The notes: generated by a model from the letters alone, not told the origin. Shown: positions 31,255 through 40,349, counted from the stretch's first letter. The stretch: 64,000 bases of DNA from JAXLXE01 sp046328115 (GCA_046328115.1 JAXLXE010000001.1:3038001-3102000), one strand, 5' to 3'. Translations and numbers: made by a program.

Positions 31255-32808
31255 CTACGGGACGATCTCGACCGCCATGCGGATCGCTGGCGTGATCCGC
31301 TGCGGGTGGTCCTCCGCGTAGGTGAGCTGCGGGACCGAGTACACCCGCGGCTGCGCGTCCTTGCCCTTGTAGATCGTGGGGTACAGGTCAATCAGGTGGA
31401 CGCCCGGCGCGCCCGTAGCCGTCACGCTGAACTGGACGTCGCCGTTGGTGCTGAACCCGCAGACGTAGCCGATGTACGAGTTGTCGAACGTCACCGCGTA
31501 CGTGTTGTCGTACGTCGTCCAGCCCACCCCCTTCAGGTGGATCTGGATCTCCTCACCAGCGCGCACGCGCGTGGGCGTGATCGCCAGGACGGACGGCTGG
31601 ATCACCAGGCCGGTGGAGGCCAGCACCGTCTCGCCTTCCACCACGTCGATCCGGTGATGCCCGCCCAGATCGTCCGGGATGGTCATATTGTGCGCGAACG
31701 ACCCGTCCGCCCCCGTGGTCACCGTGCCCAGGACCCGCGACGCCTCGGAGAAGCCAATGGCTGACACGCGGTTCCCCACCATGGTGGACCAGCGTAGCTG
31801 CAGCTCCTTGTTCGCCGGCAGCGAGCCGCCGCTCAGCGATGTCGCCGTGCCCACCGGTCCGCGGTCACGGGACAGCTTCACCGTTCCCGCGCCGGCCGCG
31901 GGAATCGGCCAGGGATGATCGGTCGCCGAGAAATCCTCAACCGTGACCGCCGGCAGGGCCGCCTCGCTGGTCACCCGGAACTTGAAGCGCGCCGTAGGCA
32001 CGTCCTTATATGGCCCCTGCTGGAAGTTCAGGTACGGGATTGAGTTGAACGAGTTGTGCCAGGCGGAGATGTCGTGCTCACCCACCGGTCCCGCCGCGCG
32101 GAACCGCGCAACCGCCACACCCCGCGTGGTCACCGCGGACATGAACCCCAGGAACTTGTTGTCAAAGAGCACGTGCCACGTATTGATGTTGGTCCGCCAG
32201 TCCACGCCCACGATCCGGAGCTCGATCGGCGTGCCAATCGGCCCCTCGCGCGGTGTCATCGAGAATGTCGGATCGATGGTCAGACTCGCCTGCGAGAGCT
32301 CCTTCCCTTCCACGCGCCCGCGCACGTCGTGCGCGCCGCCGAAGTCCAGCGGCACCTTGAGAGAGGTGCTGATAGCGCCACTGGCATCCGCCACGGGTGT
32401 TGCCACCACCTGGGCCGTGGGCTCGGAACGCTGGCCGATGAACTCCGCGCCACCCTCGATCTCGTACCGGCCGTCCACGCTGTACCAGACCAGCTCCACC
32501 TGGCTGCCCGGCGTGTAGCCGGACCCCTGGATCTGGACCGTGGCCCCCACCTCAGCGCGCGGTGGCGTGATCTGAAGTTTCGCCGTGTACGCCTGCGCTG
32601 GGGCCTCTGCCTGTTGCTGGCTCTGTTGCTGGGCCTGGGCCGGAACCGGCTTGGCGGGCTGCGCCAGCCGCTGATCGGCCGGGGCCACCGCCGGGCGCAT
32701 GATCGGCTGGCAGGCCGCGGCCACGAGAACCACGGCTATCGCCGCGCCCGCCGCGCCCCATACATAGCTCGAGCGCCTTCTGGGTCGCTCGAAAGTGAAC
32801 CCGAACAT
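31255..32808 (-). CDS. Lipoprotein with internally duplicated IPT/TIG-like domains
   Basis: 517 aa. After a hydrophobic signal the lipobox Val-Ala-Ala-Ala-Cys33 gives a lipid anchor; a Gln/Ala/Pro linker follows. The mature part has an alternating B-A-B-A layout: B units near residues 85-165 and 300-380 (Gly-Ser-Gly-Tyr-Thr...Val-Glu-Leu-Val-Trp and Leu-Gln-Leu-Arg-Trp) and A units near 185-260 and 412-490 (Phe-Asp-Asn-Lys-Phe-Leu-Gly-Phe and Phe-Asp-Asn-Ser-Tyr-Ile-Gly-Tyr). All look like Ig/TIG beta sandwiches. An AAGGAGGG site fixes ATG 32808. It is last in the Fe-S/NrfD cluster, so a role outside the membrane near that complex is plausible. Confidence 0.72.
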   Translation of the reverse strand: MFGFTFERPRRRSSYVWGAAGAAIAVVLVAAACQPIMRPAVAPADQRLAQPAKPVPAQAQQQSQQQAEAPAQAYTAKLQITPPRAEVGATVQIQGSGYTPGSQVELVWYSVDGRYEIEGGAEFIGQRSEPTAQVVATPVADASGAISTSLKVPLDFGGAHDVRGRVEGKELSQASLTIDPTFSMTPREGPIGTPIELRIVGVDWRTNINTWHVLFDNKFLGFMSAVTTRGVAVARFRAAGPVGEHDISAWHNSFNSIPYLNFQQGPYKDVPTARFKFRVTSEAALPAVTVEDFSATDHPWPIPAAGAGTVKLSRDRGPVGTATSLSGGSLPANKELQLRWSTMVGNRVSAIGFSEASRVLGTVTTGADGSFAHNMTIPDDLGGHHRIDVVEGETVLASTGLVIQPSVLAITPTRVRAGEEIQIHLKGVGWTTYDNTYAVTFDNSYIGYVCGFSTNGDVQFSVTATGAPGVHLIDLYPTIYKGKDAQPRVYSVPQLTYAEDHPQRITPAIRMAVEIVP

Positions 32809-32930
32809 GGTGACCCTCCTTTCCGAGACCGTTGGATTCGTGAGCATTCGCGGGTGAGGTCCCCGCGGCATGAGCCGCGGGAACCCGCGCTAGCCGCGCG
32901 ATCGCCTGACCAGCGCCTCCAGGCGACGTG

Positions 32931-33488
32931 CTAGGCCTTCGCCGGCGCGTCCGGCAAGACCTCGTCTAGGATGATCGGGAGAGATGGCGCCGTGCTGAAC
33001 GGCTTCCACTCGCCCGTTCGCCCCTTGGTGTCGGTCGCGGTGACGGTGTAGTTCAACGTGCCGGTGGGCGCCTCCTTCGGCACCACCCAGGAGCCGGTCC
33101 AGAAGGCCTCTCCCGGTGGGTCCTTGGGGTGCGGACCAAACTGCATATCGATGGCCGTACCGTTGGCTAGCTTGACCTCGACTTTCTGCATGGCAGCCTT
33201 GTCCATCACCTCACCGGTCGCGGGATCGTAGACCCGGACGCGCCAGACCATCTCGGAGTTTCGCGGGAACCGGCTGGTCAACGTGCAGGACACCTTTGAC
33301 TTGAGCGGTTCAACGAGATTCTTCGAGCCCCAGACCATGTCGGTAGCAATGAACAGTTTGGCAGCCGATCCCGCGGCCGGCGCCTGCCCCGCGGGCGCTG
33401 CCGCGGGCGCCGCCTGGCAGCCACCAAGCGCGAGCGCAAGGGGTGCCAGCGACAGTGTCGCCAGGACCTTCCGACGTGAGCATCTCAT
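32931..33488 (-). CDS. Exported lipoprotein, beta-rich, in the NrfD cluster
   Basis: 185 aa. The N-terminus (Arg-Cys-Ser-Arg-Arg-Lys-Val-Leu) may be a TAT or Sec signal, with lipobox Leu-Gly-Gly-Cys. The mature domain contains Val-Lys-Ser...Phe-Pro-Arg-Asn-Ser-Glu-Met-Val-Trp-Arg-Val-Arg-Val-Tyr-Asp and later Tyr-Thr-Val-Thr-Ala-Thr-Asp, suggesting a single Ig-like sandwich similar to post-translational maturation or carboxypeptidase-regulatory-like folds. I do not recognise a named family. The frame is open to 33698 upstream, but GGAGAACACG before ATG 33488 and the signal decide the start. Confidence 0.68.
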   Translation of the reverse strand: MRCSRRKVLATLSLAPLALALGGCQAAPAAAPAGQAPAAGSAAKLFIATDMVWGSKNLVEPLKSKVSCTLTSRFPRNSEMVWRVRVYDPATGEVMDKAAMQKVEVKLANGTAIDMQFGPHPKDPPGEAFWTGSWVVPKEAPTGTLNYTVTATDTKGRTGEWKPFSTAPSLPIILDEVLPDAPAKA

Positions 33489-33618
33489 GATCGTGTTCTC
33501 CTTTCGAAGTCCTCCCTCTGCCAGTGCAAGACTGGTGTGTGTTTCCTGTCGTGCCACCGGGCGCTGCTCACAACACCGTTCGGTCTGGGCGCCACACCTC
33601 CGTACGCTGGGCAGCATC

Positions 33619-34203
33619 TCACCGACCCGCGGCCTGATGAGCGCCGCCGGCGGCGCGGATACCCAGAACGGTGCTGAGCAGCACTCCGATGAGTACAACC
33701 CAGAACCCGAGAGTCAATGCCGCGATGCCGATCGAGATCAGCCCGCGAATCGGCGCAAACGGAAGCCGCTCCTCCGGAAACGGCGAAACCACGTCGCTCA
33801 CCTGGATCTCCCCCGACGCCGACGTGCCCGCCAGGCCCTCGGCGCCGTGGAACCGCGCGGTGATCTTTTGCTGGCCCTTCTGAGAAGGCTGGTAGCTGAC
33901 CGCGGCGCGCCCGGTGGAGTCCGTCGTGCCAGAGCCAAGATATGACTCCCGCGGTCCCAGCAGGTCCACGTGTTGGTAGAAGTCCACCGACTGATTGCTG
34001 AGCGGCTTGCCCTCCGCCGTGGTCAGCGTCGCCGCCAGCGTCAATCGTCCCTTGGCGGATGACGGCTGGGCCGGGGCGAGCTGCAGCTTGGACGGAGCGC
34101 CAGCCGGCGGCGCCGGCTGGGTCTGCGCCAACGCCACCGCCGGAACCAGCGCCAGCAGGACAGCCGCCACTCCACGCGCGAGTCCTGTGAAAGTGCCTCT
34201 CAT
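33619..34203 (-). CDS. Exported Ig-like protein with C-terminal membrane anchor
   Basis: 194 aa. A Sec signal peptide (Leu-Leu-Ala-Leu-Val-Pro-Ala-Val-Ala-Leu-Ala, cleavage near 26) is followed by a Pro/Ala linker, an Ig-like domain with Gly-Arg-Leu-Thr-Leu-Ala-Ala-Thr-Leu-Thr-Thr and Val-Ser-Tyr-Gln-Pro-Ser, and a C-terminal transmembrane helix at about residues 155-182. The bulk therefore faces outward. The ATG overlaps the NrfD stop (TGATG), so it is translationally coupled and very likely works with the NrfD subunit. Confidence 0.72.
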   Translation of the reverse strand: MRGTFTGLARGVAAVLLALVPAVALAQTQPAPPAGAPSKLQLAPAQPSSAKGRLTLAATLTTAEGKPLSNQSVDFYQHVDLLGPRESYLGSGTTDSTGRAAVSYQPSQKGQQKITARFHGAEGLAGTSASGEIQVSDVVSPFPEERLPFAPIRGLISIGIAALTLGFWVVLIGVLLSTVLGIRAAGGAHQAAGR

Positions 34204-35570
34204 CACCCCGCGCCTCCTTCCCGCGCCGCCACGAGCACCCGTGGCAGATCCTCGTCACGGATCTCCGCCTGGCCGGGCTCCTCGGTCCACAGCTCCTCCA
34301 TTTCGAAGATAGACAGAATGGGAAACAGCTTGAAGAAGATCATCAGGAGCAGCGGGATCGCCGCGGCCGCCCCAACCGTGATCCCTGCCGCGACCCACGT
34401 AATCTGTAGCGCGCCCCACTGGCCCGTGCCGATGAGCGGGTGGGCAACCGCGGGTACCACGATCAACATGCGCTTCAGCCACATCCCAAACACGATCAAA
34501 GCCGATGCCACCACGATTCCAGGAACGGTGCGCGTCCTGGGAATAGCGAGCAGCAGGAACGGGACCAGCCCGCCGACCACGTTGAAGAACCAGAAGTACG
34601 CGGCGTACTGCCCAATCGTGAGCGACTCGATCACCGAGACCGCTTCCTCGCTCTGCACGTAGCCCTCGGTCAACAGCTCGGTGGCCGTGAAGTAGAGGTA
34701 CACCAGGTTGAGCGTCAGCATCAGGTAGCCCAGGTTCCTGAAATGCTCGATCTTGATGAAATGCTCCAGGTGGTAGGCCTTGCGAAAACCCGCCACCACC
34801 AGGATCACCATCGCGATGCCCGAGTAGAGCGCGCCAACGACGAAGTACGGCGCGAAGATGGTGCTGTTCCAGCCGGGCCGGCCCGTGAGCGCGAACGCCC
34901 AGCTCAACACCGAGTGCACCAGTACAGCCAGCGGGATGATCACGATGGCAACGGCCATCGTTCCGCGCTCCAGCAGGTGCCGCTGCCGCTCCAGGCCCTG
35001 CCAGCGCACCGCCAGCGCGCGGTACAGCCCCAGGCGCCAGCCACTGGCAGTCCGATCGCGGAGCAGCGCCACGTCAGGGATGAGCGGCAGGTACAAAAAG
35101 ATCGCCGTGGCAACCAGATACGTACAGATGACCACCAGGTCCCAGAAGATCGGCGAGCTGAATTGGGGCGTGACGACCATTCGCCAGACTCGGTCCGGCC
35201 GCCCAAGGTGGACGATCGCGAAGATCATCCCAACCAGCAGCGAGAATAGCGCCATTCCCTCGGCCAACCGGGTGATCGGCGCGCGCCAGCGTGCTTGCGT
35301 CAGGCGGAGGATGGCGGAAACCAGCGCCCCGCCGTAGCTCACCGCGATGAACGCCACCAGATTGGCCTCGTAGATGCCCCAGAAACCCTTGTCCGAGTAG
35401 CCGGCCACGCCCATACCGTAGATGAGCTGGACGATGTACGCGGTGAGTGCCCAGGAGGACAGCACCGCCAGCGCCCCTGCCAGCGCCCAGAACCGCCACG
35501 TGGTCCGCACCAGGGGGCGCAACGCGGCCTCGCGGATCGCCTCCACCCGGCTGTCGTGTTCATCAATCAT
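34203..35570 (-). CDS. NrfD/PsrC-type integral membrane quinone-interacting subunit
   Basis: 455 aa with about ten hydrophobic segments. The NrfD hallmarks include an early helix with Ile-Tyr-Gly-Met-Gly-Val-Ala-Gly-Tyr and Trp-Gly-Ile-Tyr, and Arg-Leu-Thr-Gln-Ala-Arg-Trp-Arg-Ala-Pro-Ile-Thr-Arg. Later come Val-Leu-Val-His-Ser-Val-Leu-Ser-Trp and the Met-Trp-Leu-Lys-Arg near the end. These proteins exchange electrons between a periplasmic Fe-S protein and the quinone pool. The length is that of the DsrP/ActC/HybB-like long class. It follows the Fe-S gene by 36 bp. The hydrophilic C-terminus (Glu-rich) is cytoplasmic. Confidence 0.88.
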   Translation of the reverse strand: MIDEHDSRVEAIREAALRPLVRTTWRFWALAGALAVLSSWALTAYIVQLIYGMGVAGYSDKGFWGIYEANLVAFIAVSYGGALVSAILRLTQARWRAPITRLAEGMALFSLLVGMIFAIVHLGRPDRVWRMVVTPQFSSPIFWDLVVICTYLVATAIFLYLPLIPDVALLRDRTASGWRLGLYRALAVRWQGLERQRHLLERGTMAVAIVIIPLAVLVHSVLSWAFALTGRPGWNSTIFAPYFVVGALYSGIAMVILVVAGFRKAYHLEHFIKIEHFRNLGYLMLTLNLVYLYFTATELLTEGYVQSEEAVSVIESLTIGQYAAYFWFFNVVGGLVPFLLLAIPRTRTVPGIVVASALIVFGMWLKRMLIVVPAVAHPLIGTGQWGALQITWVAAGITVGAAAAIPLLLMIFFKLFPILSIFEMEELWTEEPGQAEIRDEDLPRVLVAAREGGAG

Positions 35571-35606
35571 GACCGTTTCCTCGACTCAGCTCAGCGACCT
35601 GCCCAC

Positions 35607-36395
35607 TCAGAAGTCCAGCTTCTGACCGTGGCCCAGGATGTAGTAGACGCGGGGTCGGGTGCCCAGCTCCTGCTTGAATCGGATCGCGTCGTTCTCACGA
35701 AGCAGCTTGGAGAGCTTCACCGTCTCGCGCCCGTTGGTCGCCACGTCAGCCGCCAGGTCGCCCACGTACAGCGCTTCCATCGTGCACGCCTCCACACAGG
35801 CGGGTAGCTTGCCCACGTCCGTGTTGTGGACGCAGAGGATGCACTTGCCCACGGTGCCCTGCTTCTGCGGCACGGGGAACTCCGGCATCGGCTGCTGGAG
35901 CAGCGCCGGCGCCGGCGGGGGAGCCTCCCAGTTGAAGTAACGCGCCTCATACGGGCACGCCGCCATGCACGTTCGGCAGCCGATGCACGTCTCCTGGTTC
36001 ACGAGAACCACGCCCTCGCCATTGCGATACGTGGCCGCCACCGGACACACCCGCGTGCATGGTGGGTTCTCGCAGTGCATGCACAGCCGCGGCATATAGA
36101 CGGTCTGCCCCGCGGTGCTCTCGATCTTGTAGACGTCGATCCACTTCTGATCTTTGGACAGGTAGTGCGTCTTCTGACACGACTTCACGCACTTCTCGCA
36201 GCCGTCGCACTTCCGCAGGTCAATCACCATGGCCCACTGGTGCTCGGCCGCCTCACCGTGACCACCCGTCTCGGCCGCGTTCGCGCGCTCAACGCCTGCC
36301 CCACCCATGGCACCCACCGCGCCCGCGCCGAGGATCGACTGCATGAATCGCCGCCGGGTCAGCTCGGATCGCTTCGAGTCCCCTGCTGCACTCAT
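35607..36395 (-). CDS. TAT-exported 4x[4Fe-4S] ferredoxin-like subunit
   Basis: 262 aa. The signal Leu-Thr-Arg-Arg-Arg-Phe-Met-Gln and an Ala/Gly-rich hydrophobic stretch direct twin-arginine export. Four Cys groups follow: Cys-Asp-Gly-Cys-Glu-Lys-Cys...Cys; Cys-Met-His-Cys...Cys...Cys-Pro; Cys-Ile-Gly-Cys-Arg-Thr-Cys...Cys-Pro; and Cys-Ile-Leu-Cys...Cys...Cys. Together they make the four-cluster wire of DmsB/PsrB/NrfC/DsrO proteins. It passes electrons to or from the NrfD subunit encoded next. A catalytic molybdopterin subunit or cytochrome is absent from this cluster. GGAAGGGG precedes the ATG. Confidence 0.9.
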   Translation of the reverse strand: MSAAGDSKRSELTRRRFMQSILGAGAVGAMGGAGVERANAAETGGHGEAAEHQWAMVIDLRKCDGCEKCVKSCQKTHYLSKDQKWIDVYKIESTAGQTVYMPRLCMHCENPPCTRVCPVAATYRNGEGVVLVNQETCIGCRTCMAACPYEARYFNWEAPPPAPALLQQPMPEFPVPQKQGTVGKCILCVHNTDVGKLPACVEACTMEALYVGDLAADVATNGRETVKLSKLLRENDAIRFKQELGTRPRVYYILGHGQKLDF

Positions 36396-36762
36396 CTCGC
36401 CCCTTCCCTACGCTCTCTCCGACTGGACTTCGGAAGCAGAGGATCAGCGGGATGGGTCTGAGTGCTTGCGCCCTGTGGACGCGCTCGCCACTCCGATCAG
36501 TCGTCCCTTTGACCCCTCGACCACCGTGTCGCGCCTCGATTGTCTGCAATAAAGGCGTGGACCACAGGTGGCAGAAGTCCCAACGAGCGGAGGCCGTTTC
36601 GCCCCATCTCCGGGACAGGGTGCTCACCCTGATGGCAACGGCGTGGGGCGCCGCCGGTCTAGCCGACACAGGCAGCCAGCAGCCGCCCGTCTCGAGGCCA
36701 GGTCAGTCTGCATAGCAGGGCCGCGGAGCCATCACGGCCCCGCGACCTGCGCGCGCGTGCCC
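36396..36762. other. 367-bp intergenic region upstream of the Fe-S/NrfD cluster
   Basis: No supported gene. On the minus strand GACAAT (36539-36544) is a possible -10 for the cluster, without a good -35. Close to the end of the enolase-superfamily gene a weak GGGCCG/CGGCCC pair (about 36719-36741) could be a terminator. Nothing else stands out. Confidence 0.35.
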
Positions 36763-37914
36763 TTACTCGAAGATGGTTCGGGATACCACGCGATCGCGGA
36801 TGTAGCCCCAGTCCGCCTGAACCCCCAGGCCCGGACCGCTCGGCACGGCGATGCGCCCTTCGGCGTCGATCGCGTCCAGCCGGATCGCGTCGTAGCCAGG
36901 CGGGAAGCAGGGGAAACCGTTCTCCACCCGCGGGTGCACCAGGCCCCATTCCAGGAAATTGCTGTTTCGGATCGCCGCCATGCAGTGACGCGACGGCACC
37001 GTCCCGATGTGGATCTCGATGTCGATGCCCAGCGCCTCGGCCGCGTTGGCCAGCTTCATGGTGGCGGTGATCCCGTCGTACTCCACGTCCCCGCGCACCA
37101 GGTCCGTGGCATCCGCCGTGATGAAGTTGGCGCGATCTTCCAGGCCACGTACGTGCTCCGCCTGGAGAATCGGCGTCTTGATCAGCTCACGCAGCTTGCG
37201 GTGCGCCAGGTGGGCGACCCCGGTGTCCTTGTACGGGTCCTCATACCAGTAGAAGCCCTGCTCGTCGCAGGCTCGGCCCACCAGCACCGCGTCCGTCAGC
37301 GTCTCGTAGCCAGAGGCCGGATCCAGCATCAGCGCCATCTTGCCGCCCACCCGCTTGCCCACCGCGCGGATCGTCGCGATCTCCCGCTCAATCGGGCCTT
37401 CCCACCACGTGTGGAGCTTGAACGCCTTGTAGCCCATCTGCAGGCACTGCTCGGCGAAATCCGCGAACGCCTCCGGCGAGCTCAGGCCGTTCGGCGCATC
37501 GTCCGCGTGGAACGTGCTCGCGTAGCACGGCAGCTTCGTCCGGTAGCCGCCCAGCAGCTCGTAGACCGGCGCGTTGTAGTACTTGCCGGCCAGGTCCCAG
37601 AGCGCAATGTCAATCGCCGCGATGCCGATCCGCGCCACCTGCCGCAGCACCCGCTTGAGATCCTGGTAGATCTTCTCCCGCTCCAGGGCATTGCGGCCGA
37701 TCAGCGACTGCGCCACCTGCCGCGCACCCGCCGCCTCGAGCCCGGCGTACGTCACGTGCTCGCCGGCGATCCCCGCGTCCGTCTCGATCCGGATCGCGGT
37801 CATCGTCGCGTCGCGCACCGCGCCCGGCGCGTAGATGGGCGCCGTCGCAACCTCCCGCACTTCCTGGCGGAACTCGCACACTTCCACGGACCTGATCTTC
37901 AGAAAACCTGCCAC
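36763..37914 (-). CDS. Mandelate racemase/muconate lactonizing (enolase superfamily) enzyme
   Basis: 383 aa. The C-terminal barrel has the metal ligands in the expected order: Leu-Asp-Pro-Ala-Ser (Asp), Tyr-Glu-Asp-Pro (Glu) and Ile-Thr-Ala-Asp-Ala (Asp). Phe-Lys-Leu-His supplies the base on the second strand and Glu-Ile-His-Ile-Gly lies late in the barrel. It acts on a carboxylate sugar acid or similar by proton abstraction alpha to the carboxylate; the substrate is unknown. The frame extends to 38145, but that overlaps the acylase gene; GTG at 37914 has CGGAGG six bases upstream. It is co-transcribed behind the penicillin-acylase gene. Confidence 0.87.
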   Translation of the reverse strand: MAGFLKIRSVEVCEFRQEVREVATAPIYAPGAVRDATMTAIRIETDAGIAGEHVTYAGLEAAGARQVAQSLIGRNALEREKIYQDLKRVLRQVARIGIAAIDIALWDLAGKYYNAPVYELLGGYRTKLPCYASTFHADDAPNGLSSPEAFADFAEQCLQMGYKAFKLHTWWEGPIEREIATIRAVGKRVGGKMALMLDPASGYETLTDAVLVGRACDEQGFYWYEDPYKDTGVAHLAHRKLRELIKTPILQAEHVRGLEDRANFITADATDLVRGDVEYDGITATMKLANAAEALGIDIEIHIGTVPSRHCMAAIRNSNFLEWGLVHPRVENGFPCFPPGYDAIRLDAIDAEGRIAVPSGPGLGVQADWGYIRDRVVSRTIFE

Positions 37915-37945
37915 AGTGGGCCTCCGAGCTCGAACTTGTGGACGG

Positions 37946-40300
37946 TCACGGGCTATCTCCCGGCATCGGTTCCAGCCGCATCCGCGCCTCGGCGTGCTGC
38001 TCAACGCGGTCCCAGGAGAAGAGCATCGGCAGCAGCTCCTGCCGCGACCACGGCTCCACCTGATCAGCGTAATGGACGCTGCCGGGATGCCCAGAGGCGC
38101 CCAGGGGGACCACCCACCCACTGTTCTCCCAGTTTGACGGGTCAAAGCAGTAGCGCGTTACCGACGACGCCGTGATGGTGAAATCGCGCCCATCCGCGCA
38201 CGCGTAGGTGCCGTTCTGGGGCGTATCGCCGTCTCCGCCGACGCCCACCGTCGGCGGATCCAGCATCGTACCTAGCTCCGGCATCGCCTTCGAGAGCGGG
38301 TGGCGGGAGCCCGTCCGGTGGATCGCGTCCCAGCGCCACGCGCTCATGTCCGGACCCAGGCGGTCCGTGAGCTGATCCACAGCCGCCTTGAGCGCGGTCG
38401 CGCCAAACGTCGCCCAGGTCTGTCCGCCTGGCAGCAGCCGGGTATCGCGCCTCTTCAGCAATCCGTACACCGTGTTGCGCAGGCGACTCGCCAATCCCAG
38501 GGCCTGGGCGGGCAGCGGCTCGAAGCGCGCGGCGCCGGCCACCAGGGGGCCCAGGGCGGGCGACGCCAACAGTTGCTGGCTCACCTGCTCGCGCCAGACC
38601 GCGTAGATCGCCGCGGCCGCGCTGTGCGGCTGCATGTCACCATCCCACGCCAGCAGCAGCTCGCGCGCTCCAACACATCTGGGACACGCGGGCGTGACCT
38701 CCGCCGCCAGCTCCCGGAACGCCTGGCTGGGGATCGAGTGCTTGTCAGCATGCACCCCCGCCATATCCGCCGGCGTAGCCGCCTTGAGCGGTCGCAGCCG
38801 GGCGTTGACCCGATTGCCCCGATAGGGCGTGGACCAGTCGAGCGACAGATAGTGCGGAAACGACCTGGGCACGATGCGCTGGTTGGCCGTGGCCACGAAT
38901 CCCTGATCAGGATTCCGTACCCGCGGCATCGATTCGAACGGGACGTGTCCCGTCCAGTCAAACTCACCCGTCCACCCCGGCACCGGCAGCCAGCCGTTCT
39001 CACGGGGGCGGACCGGAACCTTGCCCCGAGTCACGTAGCCGATGTTGCCTGACGTGTCCGCCATCACGAAGTTGTTACCGGGGTCCACCCACTCCCGCAT
39101 GGACTCCTCCAGTTCATCCACGTTCCGCGCCCGGAGCATGGGCACCAGACACTCAAAGGAGCGGTTGAGCTCGGAGACCGCCGTATAGCGGAGGCTGATG
39201 GCCTTGCCCGTGGCCGGATCACCCAGGATCACCGGTCCGTTCCGGGTGACCACGGACTGGATCGTGACGGGCGAGGCGCCGCGAACCAGGATGCGCTCCG
39301 TGCGGACGTCCGCGGCCACGAGGGCGCCTCGGTACTCGTAACGCGCGGGATCACCCGCCGGGAATCGCTCCACGTACAGGTCCTGGTAGTCAGCGGCCGC
39401 GTGGGTCACCCCCCAGGCCGTGTGCGCCGTGTGCCCAAAGTGCGGGAAACCCGGGACGCCGCAAAACGAGTAGCCGATGGCATCGAAGTCCGGGCAGGTC
39501 AGGTGGTTCTGGTAGTAGACGTTGGGCACGTCAATGGCGCGGTGCGGATCCCCAGCGAGCAGCGGCATGCCGGACGCCGTCCTGCTCCCGTGAACGGTCC
39601 AGTTGTTGCTCCCGCCCTCGAGGTCGCCGAGCCCGGCCACCACCTCACGGAACAACGCCGAATCCTCAGTGCCATCCGGAACGTCCCGGTAGTCCACGCC
39701 CGGCACCGCGATGAGCGGATGGTCATCGTCGGAGCCCACGCGGAGCAGGTCTATCCACTCGGGACCGAGGCTCTTGAAAACCCGCAGGCGCCAGAGCTTA
39801 AAGTGGAACGTCCCCATCAAGATATGGCGGATCTTGAACACTGCTCCGCACTGCCAGGGCTCCCACGGCTCCGGCCCGGTACCCACCACGCGGTACTCCA
39901 CGGGCAGCGTGGGTGCAGCGCTGATGAAGGCGTTGACCCCGGCCGTGTAGGCATCCAGCATCGCCCGCGTCTCGGCTGACGCCGCCGCGTAGTCCGCCCG
40001 CGCACTGTCCGCGATGCGCACCTTTCGAGCGAAGACGTCCTGCTCGAGCCCAGACGGCCCGGCCAGCTCCGCCCAGCGACCCATCGCCCGGCGGCGGTCG
40101 TACTCCATCTGCCATAGCCGATCCTGGGCGTGCACGTAGCCCTGGGCAAAGAACCCGTCCAAGAGCGAGCCCGAGCGGATGTGCGGGATGCCCCAGCGGT
40201 CGCGGATCACGTCCACCGGCCCGTTCAGGCCGCGCAGACGGTGCCGGCCGGTCAGCGGCGGCACGGCGGCGGCGAGGTCGCGGGCGGACAAGACGGTCAT
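37946..40300 (-). CDS. Penicillin acylase family Ntn-hydrolase
   Basis: 784 aa precursor. The nucleophile is Ser231 in Glu-Gly-Gly-Ser-Asn-Asn-Trp, where autocatalytic cleavage would separate alpha (about 230 residues) and beta subunits. Arg-Asp-Arg-Trp-Gly-Ile-Pro-His at the N-terminus and the later Gly-Asp-Pro-His are also conserved. There is no signal peptide, unlike most penicillin G acylases, so the enzyme seems cytoplasmic. Homologues hydrolyse amides such as acyl-homoserine lactones, beta-lactams or peptides. ATG at 40300 has a GGAAGGTG site; upstream codons lack homology. Confidence 0.87.
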   Translation of the reverse strand: MTVLSARDLAAAVPPLTGRHRLRGLNGPVDVIRDRWGIPHIRSGSLLDGFFAQGYVHAQDRLWQMEYDRRRAMGRWAELAGPSGLEQDVFARKVRIADSARADYAAASAETRAMLDAYTAGVNAFISAAPTLPVEYRVVGTGPEPWEPWQCGAVFKIRHILMGTFHFKLWRLRVFKSLGPEWIDLLRVGSDDDHPLIAVPGVDYRDVPDGTEDSALFREVVAGLGDLEGGSNNWTVHGSRTASGMPLLAGDPHRAIDVPNVYYQNHLTCPDFDAIGYSFCGVPGFPHFGHTAHTAWGVTHAAADYQDLYVERFPAGDPARYEYRGALVAADVRTERILVRGASPVTIQSVVTRNGPVILGDPATGKAISLRYTAVSELNRSFECLVPMLRARNVDELEESMREWVDPGNNFVMADTSGNIGYVTRGKVPVRPRENGWLPVPGWTGEFDWTGHVPFESMPRVRNPDQGFVATANQRIVPRSFPHYLSLDWSTPYRGNRVNARLRPLKAATPADMAGVHADKHSIPSQAFRELAAEVTPACPRCVGARELLLAWDGDMQPHSAAAAIYAVWREQVSQQLLASPALGPLVAGAARFEPLPAQALGLASRLRNTVYGLLKRRDTRLLPGGQTWATFGATALKAAVDQLTDRLGPDMSAWRWDAIHRTGSRHPLSKAMPELGTMLDPPTVGVGGDGDTPQNGTYACADGRDFTITASSVTRYCFDPSNWENSGWVVPLGASGHPGSVHYADQVEPWSRQELLPMLFSWDRVEQHAEARMRLEPMPGDSP

Positions 40301-40349
40301 GGCAGCACCTTCCGGGCGGAGCACGAGTTGCCGAAAAACGGGCTGCCGC

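Noticed and set aside
37915..38145. N-terminal extension of the enolase-superfamily enzyme
   Set aside because: It overlaps the acylase gene, is Arg/Cys-rich like an out-of-frame read, and GTG 37914 has a proper ribosome site.
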